DNA of 16,422 bases. It comes from a candidate division CSSED10-310 bacterium (GTDB taxonomy: Bacteria; CSSED10-310; JAFGDC01). The translations under genes were made by a program, and so were the position numbers. Under the pieces are notes generated by a model, which saw only the letters and a list, made by a program, of their open reading frames with translations, was not told the origin of the DNA and did no database searches. Below are positions 6,788 to 14,267 of the stretch, in pieces. The stretch covers positions 1-16,422 of the forward strand of contig JAFGDC010000539.1 in NCBI GenBank assembly GCA_016932295.1, written 5' to 3'. Every line of letters begins with the position of its first letter. The first letter of the stretch is position 1.

Positions 6788-8380
6788 TCAGTCTTCACCG
6801 ATGACCAGCCAACGGTTGAACGACTCCGTCTGATGCTCAATCCCTCTGAACTCGGGCGGATACTCCTCACTTCCCGCATACTGATAATCTGTCAAGTGTG
6901 GCGAACCGATGCAAAGGACTATACCATCACCTATTTTTTCTCTCGCCGCAAGAGGAACCGGTACACCCGCCGGGTACATGAATGCATCCCCCCCGGTATC
7001 ACCATCTTTTCCCACCGTATCGCCGTCCCCGGTGACCAGCAGTTCTATCCCGTCCCGGTTCAGCAAGGCGCGATGGTATTTGTCTACCAGCGAGCACCCC
7101 CCCCAGGTCATAAGCCGCCGCAACCCATCCACCGCCACTGTCGGTGAAAAGGTATGCGCCATCACGCCCCACGGACGATCGGAATTGTCGGTTTCATCCC
7201 ACACCTCGTCGTCGTTGAACCGGATGCCCGAACCCACCGTCGCCAGCAACCGGTTCAGGGTCTCCCGGTTGCACAGCGGGTTACGGTCGCGGGCAGCGGC
7301 GATGATCAAACGTCCGCCGCCCTTCACCCATGAGGCGATGGCCTGCCGCTCCCACCAGCGGATGGGTAAGGAGGGCGAGGTGATGACGAGGGCGGTGGCA
7401 GGTTCCAGAACGCTGTTCTCCAATGGTTCGCGGAGAAACACGGTGGACATGCCATGGTGCGCCAGGTCGCGGATGAACCATTGCAGTTTGTCCGCATCCG
7501 CATTGCCATGCGCCGCATCCACAAGGACCATCCGGCCGCCGGAGCCTTGAGCCGGGACGTGGTTCGACAATCCCAGGTTTCTTGCCGGCGCCGCCACGGG
7601 TTCGCACCAGGCCAACCAGGCAAGGCTGTTCAAGGCCAACTGCTCATGCTGATACAATGGGCTATCCAAACACCGGTGCAGATTGTCGCCAGCCGCTCCA
7701 GTGCCATCATCAAACAGAGAACTGTCCCCGATGGCTACCACCCGTCCCCTGCCGATCTCTCCCGCCACGATGAAATACGCCTCATCCGTTGCCTCCGTGA
7801 GCAACCCCCGCCAGGCATCCGGGGACATGATCCGCATTCCGGTGGCGGCGAATGCGCCGATCGACCTGAGACCATTCATGACGGGATGAAACGCCGACAC
7901 GCAACCGGATACCGGTGCTTCTGAAAACGTACTGCCGGTAAAAAAAAGACCGTATGAACCAAGCAGCGAATTGAATACGTCCACGGAATCGAAACCGTCG
8001 AAATCGCGATCGGAACCGCCATGATCGGCGATCACCAGCAAACCACCCCCCGTCTCGATGAAGTCCCTCAATGCACGCTTCTCTTCACGGCGGTACATGA
8101 CGTTTGGCTCTGGTGCCACCACCACGGTGATCCCGCGCAATACTTCCCTGTCGAACCGGGCAGCTCCGGTGTGTGAAAGAGACCTGATGGTGAAACCGGC
8201 CGTTTCGAAGAGCGCCGCCAGATCCGAATACGCGCCATGCGGCGTCCAATCGGCGTTGCCCGCGGTCTGTCCATGAGTGTCATCGAACAGAACCATATTA
8301 TCGACTGCCTGAGCCCGTGCCGCCAGCGCAGAAGAAAGCAACATGATTAAACCAACCATGATGTACTGCAGCAACCACAT
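6788..8380 (-). CDS. Secreted protein with two glutamine-amidotransferase-like domains, unknown function
   Basis: The protein has 530 residues with a signal peptide (residues 1-25, likely cut after ARAQA). It looks like two related halves. The first begins VLFDDTHGQ (about 30-38) and contains a GGGLLVIAD strand (about 111-119) and GRGRVVAIGDSSLFDD (about 210-225). The second begins VLVDAAHGN (about 285-293) and contains GGGRLIIAA (about 354-362). The [FV]DxxHG[QN] start and the GGG-strand-D pattern resemble class I amidotransferase-like sandwich domains (DUF4350/GIFT-like), which often lack a catalytic cysteine; I see no clear catalytic triad. The ATG at 8380 is chosen because it starts the signal peptide, has AGGTGG nine bases upstream, and lies downstream of a strong promoter; the frame is open to 8491. 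It heads the sugar-transport operon, so a role in recognising or processing the carbohydrate outside the inner membrane is a guess. Confidence 0.75.
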   Translation of the reverse strand: MWLLQYIMVGLIMLLSSALAARAQAVDNMVLFDDTHGQTAGNADWTPHGAYSDLAALFETAGFTIRSLSHTGAARFDREVLRGITVVVAPEPNVMYRREEKRALRDFIETGGGLLVIADHGGSDRDFDGFDSVDVFNSLLGSYGLFFTGSTFSEAPVSGCVSAFHPVMNGLRSIGAFAATGMRIMSPDAWRGLLTEATDEAYFIVAGEIGRGRVVAIGDSSLFDDGTGAAGDNLHRCLDSPLYQHEQLALNSLAWLAWCEPVAAPARNLGLSNHVPAQGSGGRMVLVDAAHGNADADKLQWFIRDLAHHGMSTVFLREPLENSVLEPATALVITSPSLPIRWWERQAIASWVKGGGRLIIAAARDRNPLCNRETLNRLLATVGSGIRFNDDEVWDETDNSDRPWGVMAHTFSPTVAVDGLRRLMTWGGCSLVDKYHRALLNRDGIELLVTGDGDTVGKDGDTGGDAFMYPAGVPVPLAAREKIGDGIVLCIGSPHLTDYQYAGSEEYPPEFRGIEHQTESFNRWLVIGED

Positions 8381-8411
8381 GACCAGTTCCCACCTGAGTG
8401 AAGAGCACCCT

Positions 8412-8440
8412 ATCGTATGAAGAGGGGGCTTCCCTGTCAA
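8412..8440 (-). promoter_or_regulatory. Predicted sigma70 promoter of the sugar-transport operon
   Basis: On the minus strand a consensus -35 box TTGACA (8440-8435) is followed after 17 bases by TACGAT (8417-8412). Transcription would start near 8405, leaving a leader of about 25 bases before the ATG at 8380. This is the best promoter match in the window. It indicates that the operon is transcribed independently of the L,D-transpeptidase gene. Confidence 0.72.
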
Positions 8441-8479
8441 ACCATCGACAACAGCGCACAAGCGCCGGGAGACAGTGAT

Positions 8480-8498
8480 GCCCCGGAACAATCCGGGC
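8480..8498 (-). terminator. Possible hairpin terminator after the L,D-transpeptidase gene
   Basis: On the minus strand GCCCGGA and TCCGGGGC can pair over 7 bp with one bulged G and a 4-base loop. It lies about 105 bases after the L,D-transpeptidase stop and just before the operon promoter. There is no T-tract after it, so a factor-independent terminator is doubtful. Confidence 0.25.
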
Positions 8499-8603
8499 TC
8501 ACCGTGAAAGAATCGGCGGTCACCTGCACTGTCCAGACCGCCCTGATATCACGGATCCAATGTGGCGGAAGACGGACCACGCGAAATACTATGCCATCTG
8601 GTT

Positions 8604-9476
8604 CTACTCCTGCCGCACCAGGTAGACGCCTTCCACCTGACCCACCACCGGCAGCCGGCGGGTGGTGTCGAAGGCCCGGAACACATTCCGCAACTGTTCC
8701 CACAGCGGCTGCCAAGTCTCGTATTGAGCCGTTGTGGACAACGCCTTCCAGCCTTCTTCATCCATGCGGCCGGGGAAGATATGAACGGGAATGGCTCGCT
8801 GGCCCTGATCCCGGACCAGCACCGCCAGCGTATATAATTCCTCGATGGCGGCGTCCCCCATAGCCAGACAACCGATACTCACACATGCGCCATGGATGAA
8901 TATATCACCGCCTGGATTCTTTCCGGCGCTTCTCTGCCTGTCTGTCTCATTTGGGTAGTCCAAACCCAGTGAAAGGTGAAAGTTACTGGCGGGATTGAAC
9001 CGATCGACATGGTAACACCCTTCCGGCACCTGGGAATCACCCTGTTGAAGCTTGGGACCGAGATCACCGGACATGCTGCAGACCGGGTAGGTTTTCAGCA
9101 AGACAAACGAACCATCAGATCCCTGCCCCCAGACCGCAAGCTGGCGCTCGCGTTTGAACGCCTGCAGATAGATGCGACGGGGTGGAAAGAGGAGTCCCGC
9201 TTCCACGCACTGATTCCGCACCAGATCAATACGCACCGCCAGCGCTCCTCTGACTCTTGGAAAGCGCTCTTGGTCCCTTTGGAAATCCCCAGGTTCAATG
9301 ATCTTCGCCGGCGCCGGCTGCTCTGCCGGGGACGAGACCGCCGCCTGGTACCCCTCGCCACCCGCGGCGACAATTGAGCCAGAATCACCTGACAGCATGG
9401 TGAACCCGAACCAGATAAGCGAAGCGACCGCAACCAAAATCGCCTGGAACCACATTGTTCTTTTTACCGGAAACAT
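8604..9476 (-). CDS. L,D-transpeptidase family protein, YafK/ErfK type (YkuD domain)
   Basis: The protein has 290 residues. Residues 9-28 form one N-terminal membrane segment or signal anchor (WFQAILVAVASLIWFGF); a low-complexity linker rich in Ala, Pro and Glu follows, and then a YkuD-type domain. The catalytic motif is IHGACVSIGCLAMGD, with His195 and nucleophile Cys203. This version (HGxCxSIGCxAMxD) is closest to YafK/DpaA-like proteins. E. coli YafK releases Braun lipoprotein from peptidoglycan, whereas other family members form 3-3 crosslinks or attach lipoproteins. It would act in the periplasm on peptidoglycan. ATG 9476 is used because AGAAGGA lies eight bases upstream; two in-frame ATGs upstream (9515, 9503) lack a good ribosome site. 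The exact reaction cannot be told from sequence. Confidence 0.87.
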   Translation of the reverse strand: MFPVKRTMWFQAILVAVASLIWFGFTMLSGDSGSIVAAGGEGYQAAVSSPAEQPAPAKIIEPGDFQRDQERFPRVRGALAVRIDLVRNQCVEAGLLFPPRRIYLQAFKRERQLAVWGQGSDGSFVLLKTYPVCSMSGDLGPKLQQGDSQVPEGCYHVDRFNPASNFHLSLGLDYPNETDRQRSAGKNPGGDIFIHGACVSIGCLAMGDAAIEELYTLAVLVRDQGQRAIPVHIFPGRMDEEGWKALSTTAQYETWQPLWEQLRNVFRAFDTTRRLPVVGQVEGVYLVRQE

Positions 9477-9649
9477 ACAAGTAGTCCTTCTCTTTCTTCC
9501 CATGGCCCAATCCATGGTATGTATTCAATGCAACGATTTCAGGATCTCACATGACGTGCGTCGCATCTTCCGTCAGCAGAATGCCCAGATGATGTAAAAG
9601 GGATGCACCGCCCGAATTCCCTGTAAGTGACATCCAGACGTGAATTGAC

Positions 9650-9666
9650 AAAACGCCGGACGTTTT
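9650..9666. terminator. Small A/T-flanked hairpin, possible secondary or bidirectional terminator
   Basis: AAAACG (9650-9655) and CGTTTT (9661-9666) can pair around a 5-base loop. Each arm ends in A/T runs, so the plus strand reads CGTTTTT and the minus strand GCGTTTTG. The stem is short. It lies just beyond the stronger TRL hairpin in the minus direction and may act as a back-up. Confidence 0.25.
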
Positions 9667-9684
9667 TCCATCGGCATAAACCAA

Positions 9685-9721
9685 CGCGAGAGGCGGACGG
9701 TAACCCATCCCACCTCTCGCG
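9685..9721 (-). terminator. Hairpin terminator of the TRL lipoprotein gene
   Basis: CGCGAGAGG (9685-9693) and CCTCTCGCG (9713-9721) give nine perfect pairs. On the minus strand the stem continues: a T-G wobble, a G-C pair, a one-base bulge, then GATGG pairing with CCGTC around a GTTA loop. The plus strand has mismatches at the wobble positions. This points to the minus transcript and therefore to the TRL gene, which ends about 90 bases upstream. The tract after it is only weakly T-rich (TTGGTTTATG). Confidence 0.6.
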
Positions 9722-9812
9722 ACAGTCAAGCTGCTTTCACTGGTCGGGACATGACCCGGTCGGACTCATGCCTTCAGAAAGCGTATGGCACCCATAGACC
9801 CAGGACTAGAGG

Positions 9813-10136
9813 TCAATCTCCGTAAACGGTAACGGTGAACGTTGCGAAAATACCGAGAAGGTTGGTGGAGTGGAAATCGACGTGATGAATCTTCGTGATT
9901 CCACCATTTTTCGCGGCGGTTTCGATGCTGGCATCGCCGGTGGCGACCAGGCCCAGGATGGACGTGCACTGCGCGGTTCCGACCTTGCTATAGGTCATAT
10001 TGGAGGTGGCGGTCATGGGACCCTTCACATCGGTCCACAGGAAACCCGTCACCGGCGCAACTGAATACGCCATGCAGCCGCTCAGCACCGTAACCAGTAA
10101 CACTGCAACAACCAAATACCCCACGTTTTTCCGCAT
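9813..10136 (-). CDS. TRL-like family lipoprotein
   Basis: The protein has 107 residues. The N-terminus is a lipoprotein signal peptide (hydrophobic VAVLLVTVLSGC, Cys21). The C-terminal half carries the conserved TRL family block: GTAQCTSILGLVATGDASIE, then AAKNGGITKIHHVD and a final LLGIFATFTVTVYGD. TRL (Pfam TRL, from tRNA-associated locus) proteins are small envelope lipoproteins found across diverse bacteria; their function is unknown. The ATG at 10136 is preceded by AAAGGAG with seven bases of spacing. It has its own probable promoter and a terminator hairpin, so it looks monocistronic. It is divergent from the YidD-fusion gene. Confidence 0.88.
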   Translation of the reverse strand: MRKNVGYLVVAVLLVTVLSGCMAYSVAPVTGFLWTDVKGPMTATSNMTYSKVGTAQCTSILGLVATGDASIETAAKNGGITKIHHVDFHSTNLLGIFATFTVTVYGD

Positions 10137-10178
10137 AATGTGCTCCTTTCACAATCGGGTTTTCGGGTGCCATACCCA

Positions 10179-10210
10179 CCTATACCATCCCTTTTTCTTC
10201 CGTTTGTCAA
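10179..10210 (-). promoter_or_regulatory. Predicted promoter of the TRL gene
   Basis: On the minus strand there is a perfect -35 box TTGACA (10210-10205). The -10 is less clear: TGGTAT at the ideal 17-base spacing, or TATAGG with a 20-base spacer (10184-10179). The leader would be about 35-45 bases, ending with the AAAGGAG ribosome site. Confidence 0.45.
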
Positions 10211-10380
10211 TGGAATTCACGCGTTCCACCCCGCAAGAGAGCCTCTGTGCGCCTGGTTTTTCCGGCCAGTACCATTGGCCAGAGTGGGAATCCTCACCAA
10301 ACGCAATGGCTGGCCCGGTACCCGGTAGAGGCATCCGGCTTTCGGCATCGAGCCGATGTCGGAGTGCCGGAGATGAAGTC

Positions 10381-10409
10381 TTTACAGGGTTGGGGACGGC
10401 TGGTAGGTT
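10381..10409 (+). promoter_or_regulatory. Weak candidate promoter for the YidD-fusion operon
   Basis: TTTACA (10381-10386) and TAGGTT (10404-10409) are separated by 17 bases. The -35 matches at 5 of 6 positions and the -10 at 3 of 6. The leader would be about 118 bases. Nothing better was found in the gap. Confidence 0.28.
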
Positions 10410-10533
10410 GAGTTTGTCCGGGCACTCATCGACGGTTCGACGCAACTGGACGTTACCCTCCGTTTCAGCAGGGAATCGACTCCGGCGGCGCGGAGCTGAG
10501 CCAGCCCGGCGACCGGCACAACGAGGAAACGAA

Positions 10534-11811
10534 GTGACAAGACACTTGACCGAACCTTGCAACATGGCGCTTCTCGTCAAGTTGGCCAGCCTGCTGGGGT
10601 TATTGATGGCATTCTCGCCAACATGCTGCCAGGCAGAAATCCAGCAAGTGGAAGCGGCAACCGGGTCAGGTGAACCTGCGCCATCGGAATTAACCGCCAT
10701 GCCGTTTCATCGGCCAATCACCCTGGGCGCCATCCGGCTGTATCAACTGTTGATCAGCGGCGCCCGCGGTGGCTCATGCCCCATGCATCCGCATTGCTCG
10801 GCCTACGGCTACCAGGCCTTTTCCACCCACCATCCGCTGCTCGCTTTCATGATGACCGCGGATCGTCTGCATCGATGTGGTCACGACTCCGATAAGTACC
10901 CGATCGTTCATACCGCCGATGGCATCCGTCTCCAGGATCCAGTTCCTGGAACATCGGCTGGATGCCCGCTTCCACCGGTTCCCTGCATCCGTTCCAGCCT
11001 GCTCGCCTCGGCGGGAATTTCCTATGCTACGGAAGAGGACGAGAAAATCTTTTCCTTCGCCCGGCAATTACAGAGGGATGGCGATGCGGAGCGGGCTCTC
11101 ACCGAGTATCTGCGGCTGCTCTCCTACTATCCCGATTCACCATTGCGCGCAGGAGTGCTGGTCGAAGTGGGCCACTGCTACTTCCAGTCCGGCAGGTTAT
11201 TGGATGTCCTCCGCTGGCAGGATGAGATCGATGTTGGAGTACTCAGCCTGGATCAGAGAGAAGCGTTGATGGAGTTGACCGCGTTCAGTTACCTGAAGCT
11301 GGACAATCAGACATCCGCCAGGACGGTGCTGCGGCGACTTACCGACAGCAGCGTTCCGGAGCGTGGCGCACGCAGCCGGATGCTCCTCGGTTTCAGCCTT
11401 GCGGAGGATCGGCAGTGGACAGAAGCGAATCGGGAATTCGATGCCGTGCCGGCGGAGTCCCCCCATGCCGAAGCAGCGCGGCGCTGCGCCGCGCTGGCAC
11501 TGAAGGGCCTTGAACTGCATCACAAACGCCCGGGATTGGCCGGAATCCTCGCTGTCATACCTGGACTTGGCTACCTTTATGATGGCTACCCCAAGACCGC
11601 GTTTTCCGCCTTTCTGGTCAACGCCTTGTTTATAGGCGGCACCTGGGAGGCATTCGACCAGGGTAACGAGAGCCTGGGCGCCTTCCTGGGATTGCTCAGC
11701 TTCGGATGGTACAGCGGCAATATCTACGGATCCATCAGCAGCGCCCGCAGAATGAATGACAAGATCCATCGCGATCACCTGGCCAGATTCGATCTCGGCG
11801 TTGAATACTGA
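10534..11811 (+). CDS. YidD-domain protein fused to a repeat region and C-terminal membrane domain
   Basis: The protein has 425 residues. An N-terminal signal peptide (hydrophobic LLVKLASLLGLLMAF, probable cut after CCQA at 34) is followed by a YidD domain at about 62-118: LGAIRLYQLLIS, CPMHPHCSAYGYQAF, and the RLHRCGHD end with Cys82, Cys88 and Cys115. Residues from about 170 to 330 look like helical TPR-type repeats (ARQLQRDGDAERALTEYLRL, VGHCYFQSGRLLDVLRWQDE). The C-terminus (about 335-410) has two or three membrane segments starting AGILAVIPGLGYLYDGYPKT. Ordinary YidD is an 80-90 residue inner-membrane-associated protein that helps YidC-dependent insertion. Here the signal peptide would place it outside the cytoplasm, so its role may differ. 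The start is GTG 10534, with GAGGAAA close upstream; ATG 10564 is an alternative. The second gene of the pair starts 50 bases later. Confidence 0.8.
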   Translation: MTRHLTEPCNMALLVKLASLLGLLMAFSPTCCQAEIQQVEAATGSGEPAPSELTAMPFHRPITLGAIRLYQLLISGARGGSCPMHPHCSAYGYQAFSTHHPLLAFMMTADRLHRCGHDSDKYPIVHTADGIRLQDPVPGTSAGCPLPPVPCIRSSLLASAGISYATEEDEKIFSFARQLQRDGDAERALTEYLRLLSYYPDSPLRAGVLVEVGHCYFQSGRLLDVLRWQDEIDVGVLSLDQREALMELTAFSYLKLDNQTSARTVLRRLTDSSVPERGARSRMLLGFSLAEDRQWTEANREFDAVPAESPHAEAARRCAALALKGLELHHKRPGLAGILAVIPGLGYLYDGYPKTAFSAFLVNALFIGGTWEAFDQGNESLGAFLGLLSFGWYSGNIYGSISSARRMNDKIHRDHLARFDLGVEY

Positions 11812-11861
11812 GCGCACATGAGCAACCATGATCTTCACACCTGGCATAGCAAGGAGGATAC

Positions 11862-12392
11862 ATGACACGCAGCCGACTCACACTGAATGAAAAAGGGCTT
11901 ACCGGCCTGGTTTTTTGCCTGTCGCTGGGCGCGCTCATGCTGCCTGCGGCGCTCGCATCCAGGACCATCCGGATCGGGCAGGGCACCTCCTTCTTTGTGG
12001 AAACCACTAAAATGCTCCACCCGGAGGAAGCCCGTGTTGGTGACAGGGTCTGGTTGAAAATGGCGGACGATCTTACCATCCTGGGGAGCACGGTCATCGC
12101 TCGAGGAGCGCCGGCCTTGGGCCTGATAACCGAGGTGCGGACGGCCACCGTTGCGGGTATCGAAGGCCAGATCACCATCGAGATTCAAAATGTGGAGGCG
12201 GTGGATGGCTCCAAGGTCACCGTGGCCGGCCGCCGCGCCGTGTCCGGTGAGGACCGCAAGGCACCCACCATCGCCCTGGCCATCGTATGCTGCCCGCTTC
12301 TGATCCTGCAGAAGGGCGGCAATGTGGTCATCCCGGCGGGTACTCCCATCGAGGCTGTCGTCCAGGAAGATACATACGTCTCTATTAATTAA
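11862..12392 (+). CDS. Secreted hypothetical protein, 176 residues
   Basis: I do not recognise a named family. The protein has a signal peptide (LVFCLSLGALMLPAALA, probable cleavage near residue 32). A beta-rich body follows, with GTSFFVETTKMLHPEEARVG, GDRVWLKMADDL, VIARGAPALGLITEV and VEAVDGSKVTVAGRRA. Residues 134-152 are a hydrophobic stretch (TIALAIVCCPLLILQKGG), and the end reads VIPAGTPIEAVVQED. The repeated pattern of valine- or isoleucine-rich strands and 'IxxGAPAxG' resembles small periplasmic or outer-membrane-associated beta-proteins in which a promised value 'GTPI' recurs. The ATG has an excellent ribosome site (AAGGAGG, 5-base spacing). It lies 50 bases after the YidD-fusion gene on the same strand, so the two likely form an operon and may act together at the envelope. 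Confidence 0.72.
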   Translation: MTRSRLTLNEKGLTGLVFCLSLGALMLPAALASRTIRIGQGTSFFVETTKMLHPEEARVGDRVWLKMADDLTILGSTVIARGAPALGLITEVRTATVAGIEGQITIEIQNVEAVDGSKVTVAGRRAVSGEDRKAPTIALAIVCCPLLILQKGGNVVIPAGTPIEAVVQEDTYVSIN

Positions 12393-12547
12393 TTTTCGCC
12401 TCGGAAGACCCGGCAACCAGAAAAACGACTGTTCCGTCGGTTCCCCGGCCGGCAATGCGCTCCGACATCTCAATGCAGACGTGCCTTACTCCGGAAGTGG
12501 TGCCGCTCGCAGCTTGAGAACAAGCATGATCACCCGGCAGGAGGAGC

Positions 12548-13990
12548 TCAGGAAAGCACCTTCAAGTACACATCATCCAAGTACCGGCGAGCCGCTTCAT
12601 CCCAGGTGAAACGCTGTTGAAATCCCCGCCATTGCAACCCGGAAAAGCGCGCTTTGTCCTGGTAATATGCATCCCTGGCCTGCTTGATCGTCTCGATGAG
12701 GTTCCGGAGCAACGCCTCTCCCCCAGCGCCGTCGAACATGAATCCGGTCGAGGCCGGCTCTGGCCACGGGATCACTGTATCCGCCAGGCCGCCAGTGCGG
12801 CGCACCAACGGAGGAGTGGCCATACTCAGGGACTCCATCTGCGTGATGCCGCAGGGTTCATAGAGGCTTGGCATCAGAAAGACATCACTCCCCAGGCTGA
12901 TGGTTCGGGCAATCTCCGGGTCGAAATCGATGACCGCATGGAAGTTGGGCAGGTGCTCGAATGAACGGATCACCTGCTCGTATTCGGGAAGTCCTGTAGC
13001 CAGGACGGCAAGGTTGATATCCGGCATGGCCAGGATGTGCTCCAGCACACTGGCGCCATCGATCCGTTCGGTCAAAAGCTTGAATTTCTGCTCCACCGCC
13101 CGGCCGACGAAACCCAGCAGGAATCGTTCCGGCTGCTGAAAAGCTGAGGCCAGGATTTGTTTCATCCGGGCCTTGTTGAGCAGGGTCTCTTCGAAGGTCG
13201 CATGCGAGGGCTGCCACTCGTATTCGATGCCATTGAGAATCCCTATCAACCGGCCTTCCTCCGCCAGGCGCGCAGCCACCCCCTCCAAACCCTTCCCACC
13301 CTCAAAAAAGCTATCCGGGTTTTCCGGCCGGGTGATTTCACGGCAATACGTGGGACTGACCGTATTGGCCATGTGAGCGAGTTCGAGCCCGAGACGCAGG
13401 GGATTGACACCGTTCCATTCCACCCTGGGATCCTCGAACAATGGACCGATCCGGGGATCACTCAACAACGTTTCCACGTTCCATCCGCGCAGCGACGCCC
13501 TGCCCATGATCCCTTGATAACTCATATTGTGCAGCGTGAATACCCGCTTCGCCGGCAACTCCTCGCGCGCCATGAAACCGAACAGGAATCCCAGCACCCA
13601 ATCGTTGACATGGACGATATCAGGCCGGCGGTCCTTGATTACCTGGATGCAGGCTTCGGAAAAGAAGGAGAAACGCAGCGCATCGTCGAAGTAGGGGATC
13701 ACCGTGCTGTTGATGTAAGGAGTGCCATACGTGCCGCCGAAAAACGTATCGTTCTTGATGAACGTCACAGGTACGCCACGGAGTTCACGTGGGAACACCT
13801 CCACCTTGTGTTTCCTGCCGTTGAAGTGCATGGTGAATTCCGGCATGTGCAGGCCGCTGTAAAGAGGCGTGACGATTTCAATATCCACACCGAGTCGTTT
13901 CAGGACAGGTGGTAATTCACCCGCCACGTCACCGACTCCGCCGGCTTTTGAAAAGGGCTTGCATTCGGCTGCTACATAGAGAACCTTCAC
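12548..13990 (-). CDS. glgA: Glycogen/starch synthase (GT5), ADP-glucose type, divergent
   Basis: The protein has 480 residues, the normal GlgA length, and catalyses transfer of glucose from a nucleotide sugar onto an alpha-1,4-glucan. The N-terminal Rossmann domain starts KVLYVAAECKPFSKAGGVGD, with the KxGG loop at Lys15. HVNDW (127-131) replaces the more usual HxHDW. Then come TLHNMSYQG (152-160) and NGIEYEWQP (253-261). The C-terminal domain has FVGRAVEQKFKLL (294-306), where the usual RxxxQKG glycine is Phe. PSLYEPCGITQMESLSMATP (374-393) and RRTGGLADTVIPW follow. GTG 13990 is chosen because GGGAGGGG lies just upstream and the protein then begins at the conserved strand; the open frame to 14065 adds unconserved residues. 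A 277-base gap separates it from the GT-C gene upstream, and no other glycogen genes are visible. Confidence 0.9.
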   Translation of the reverse strand: MKVLYVAAECKPFSKAGGVGDVAGELPPVLKRLGVDIEIVTPLYSGLHMPEFTMHFNGRKHKVEVFPRELRGVPVTFIKNDTFFGGTYGTPYINSTVIPYFDDALRFSFFSEACIQVIKDRRPDIVHVNDWVLGFLFGFMAREELPAKRVFTLHNMSYQGIMGRASLRGWNVETLLSDPRIGPLFEDPRVEWNGVNPLRLGLELAHMANTVSPTYCREITRPENPDSFFEGGKGLEGVAARLAEEGRLIGILNGIEYEWQPSHATFEETLLNKARMKQILASAFQQPERFLLGFVGRAVEQKFKLLTERIDGASVLEHILAMPDINLAVLATGLPEYEQVIRSFEHLPNFHAVIDFDPEIARTISLGSDVFLMPSLYEPCGITQMESLSMATPPLVRRTGGLADTVIPWPEPASTGFMFDGAGGEALLRNLIETIKQARDAYYQDKARFSGLQWRGFQQRFTWDEAARRYLDDVYLKVLS

Positions 13991-14036
13991 ATCACCCCTC
14001 CCTTGGTTCACGCCCGATCGATATCGCCAATCCTGA

Positions 14037-14065
14037 TTCTTACTGTACCCGGGGCTGATTGCCAA
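14037..14065 (-). promoter_or_regulatory. Weak candidate promoter for the glycogen synthase gene
   Basis: On the minus strand TTGGCA (14065-14060) and TAAGAA (14042-14037) are spaced by 17 bases. The -35 is fair and the -10 poor. The leader would be about 40 bases. The alternative is read-through from the GT-C gene upstream. Confidence 0.25.
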
Positions 14066-14267
14066 GAGTCACCCGAAGCGATGGAATGTTTCCATACGAT
14101 GCGGAAATCGACTGTGATCCGGTTTCCGGCTCAGGAAAACAACGGCTGGGCGACCATGTCCGGAACTGAGCGCCGAACCAGGCCGGCAGCCGTGGAAGAA
14201 GGCCATTCCACCGGTCCGTCTCGATTCGAGGCAGGACCGGGAACCAGGGTTGGCCGGCGGGAAGCGT

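Larger units (their letters stand above)
9477..9812. other. Intergenic region between the TRL gene and the L,D-transpeptidase gene
   Basis: This 336-base stretch holds the strong TRL terminator hairpin (9685-9721) and a smaller A/T-flanked hairpin (9650-9666). No supported gene is present. Part of it must contain the L,D-transpeptidase promoter, but no convincing -35/-10 pair was seen; an AT-rich TACATA near 9520 has no matching -35 box. Confidence 0.55.
10137..10533. other. Divergent intergenic region between TRL and the YidD-fusion gene
   Basis: This 397-base region holds the TRL promoter (10179-10210) and a weak candidate promoter for the YidD-fusion gene (10381-10409). The frame of the fusion is open across the whole region. 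However, it has no signal-peptide-like or family-like sequence before 10534 and no better ribosome site, so I treat it as non-coding. An imperfect GGCCA...TGGCC inverted repeat is near 10264-10282. Confidence 0.55.

Noticed and set aside
10370..10520. GGTTCGA-like motif in the gap before the YidD fusion, considered as a tRNA T-arm
   Set aside because: No acceptor stem, anticodon arm or matching T-stem could be built around it.
12512..12525. GCTTG-AGAA-CAAGC hairpin between the 176-residue protein gene and glgA
   Set aside because: The stem is short and no T-run follows on either strand; it is not convincing as a terminator.
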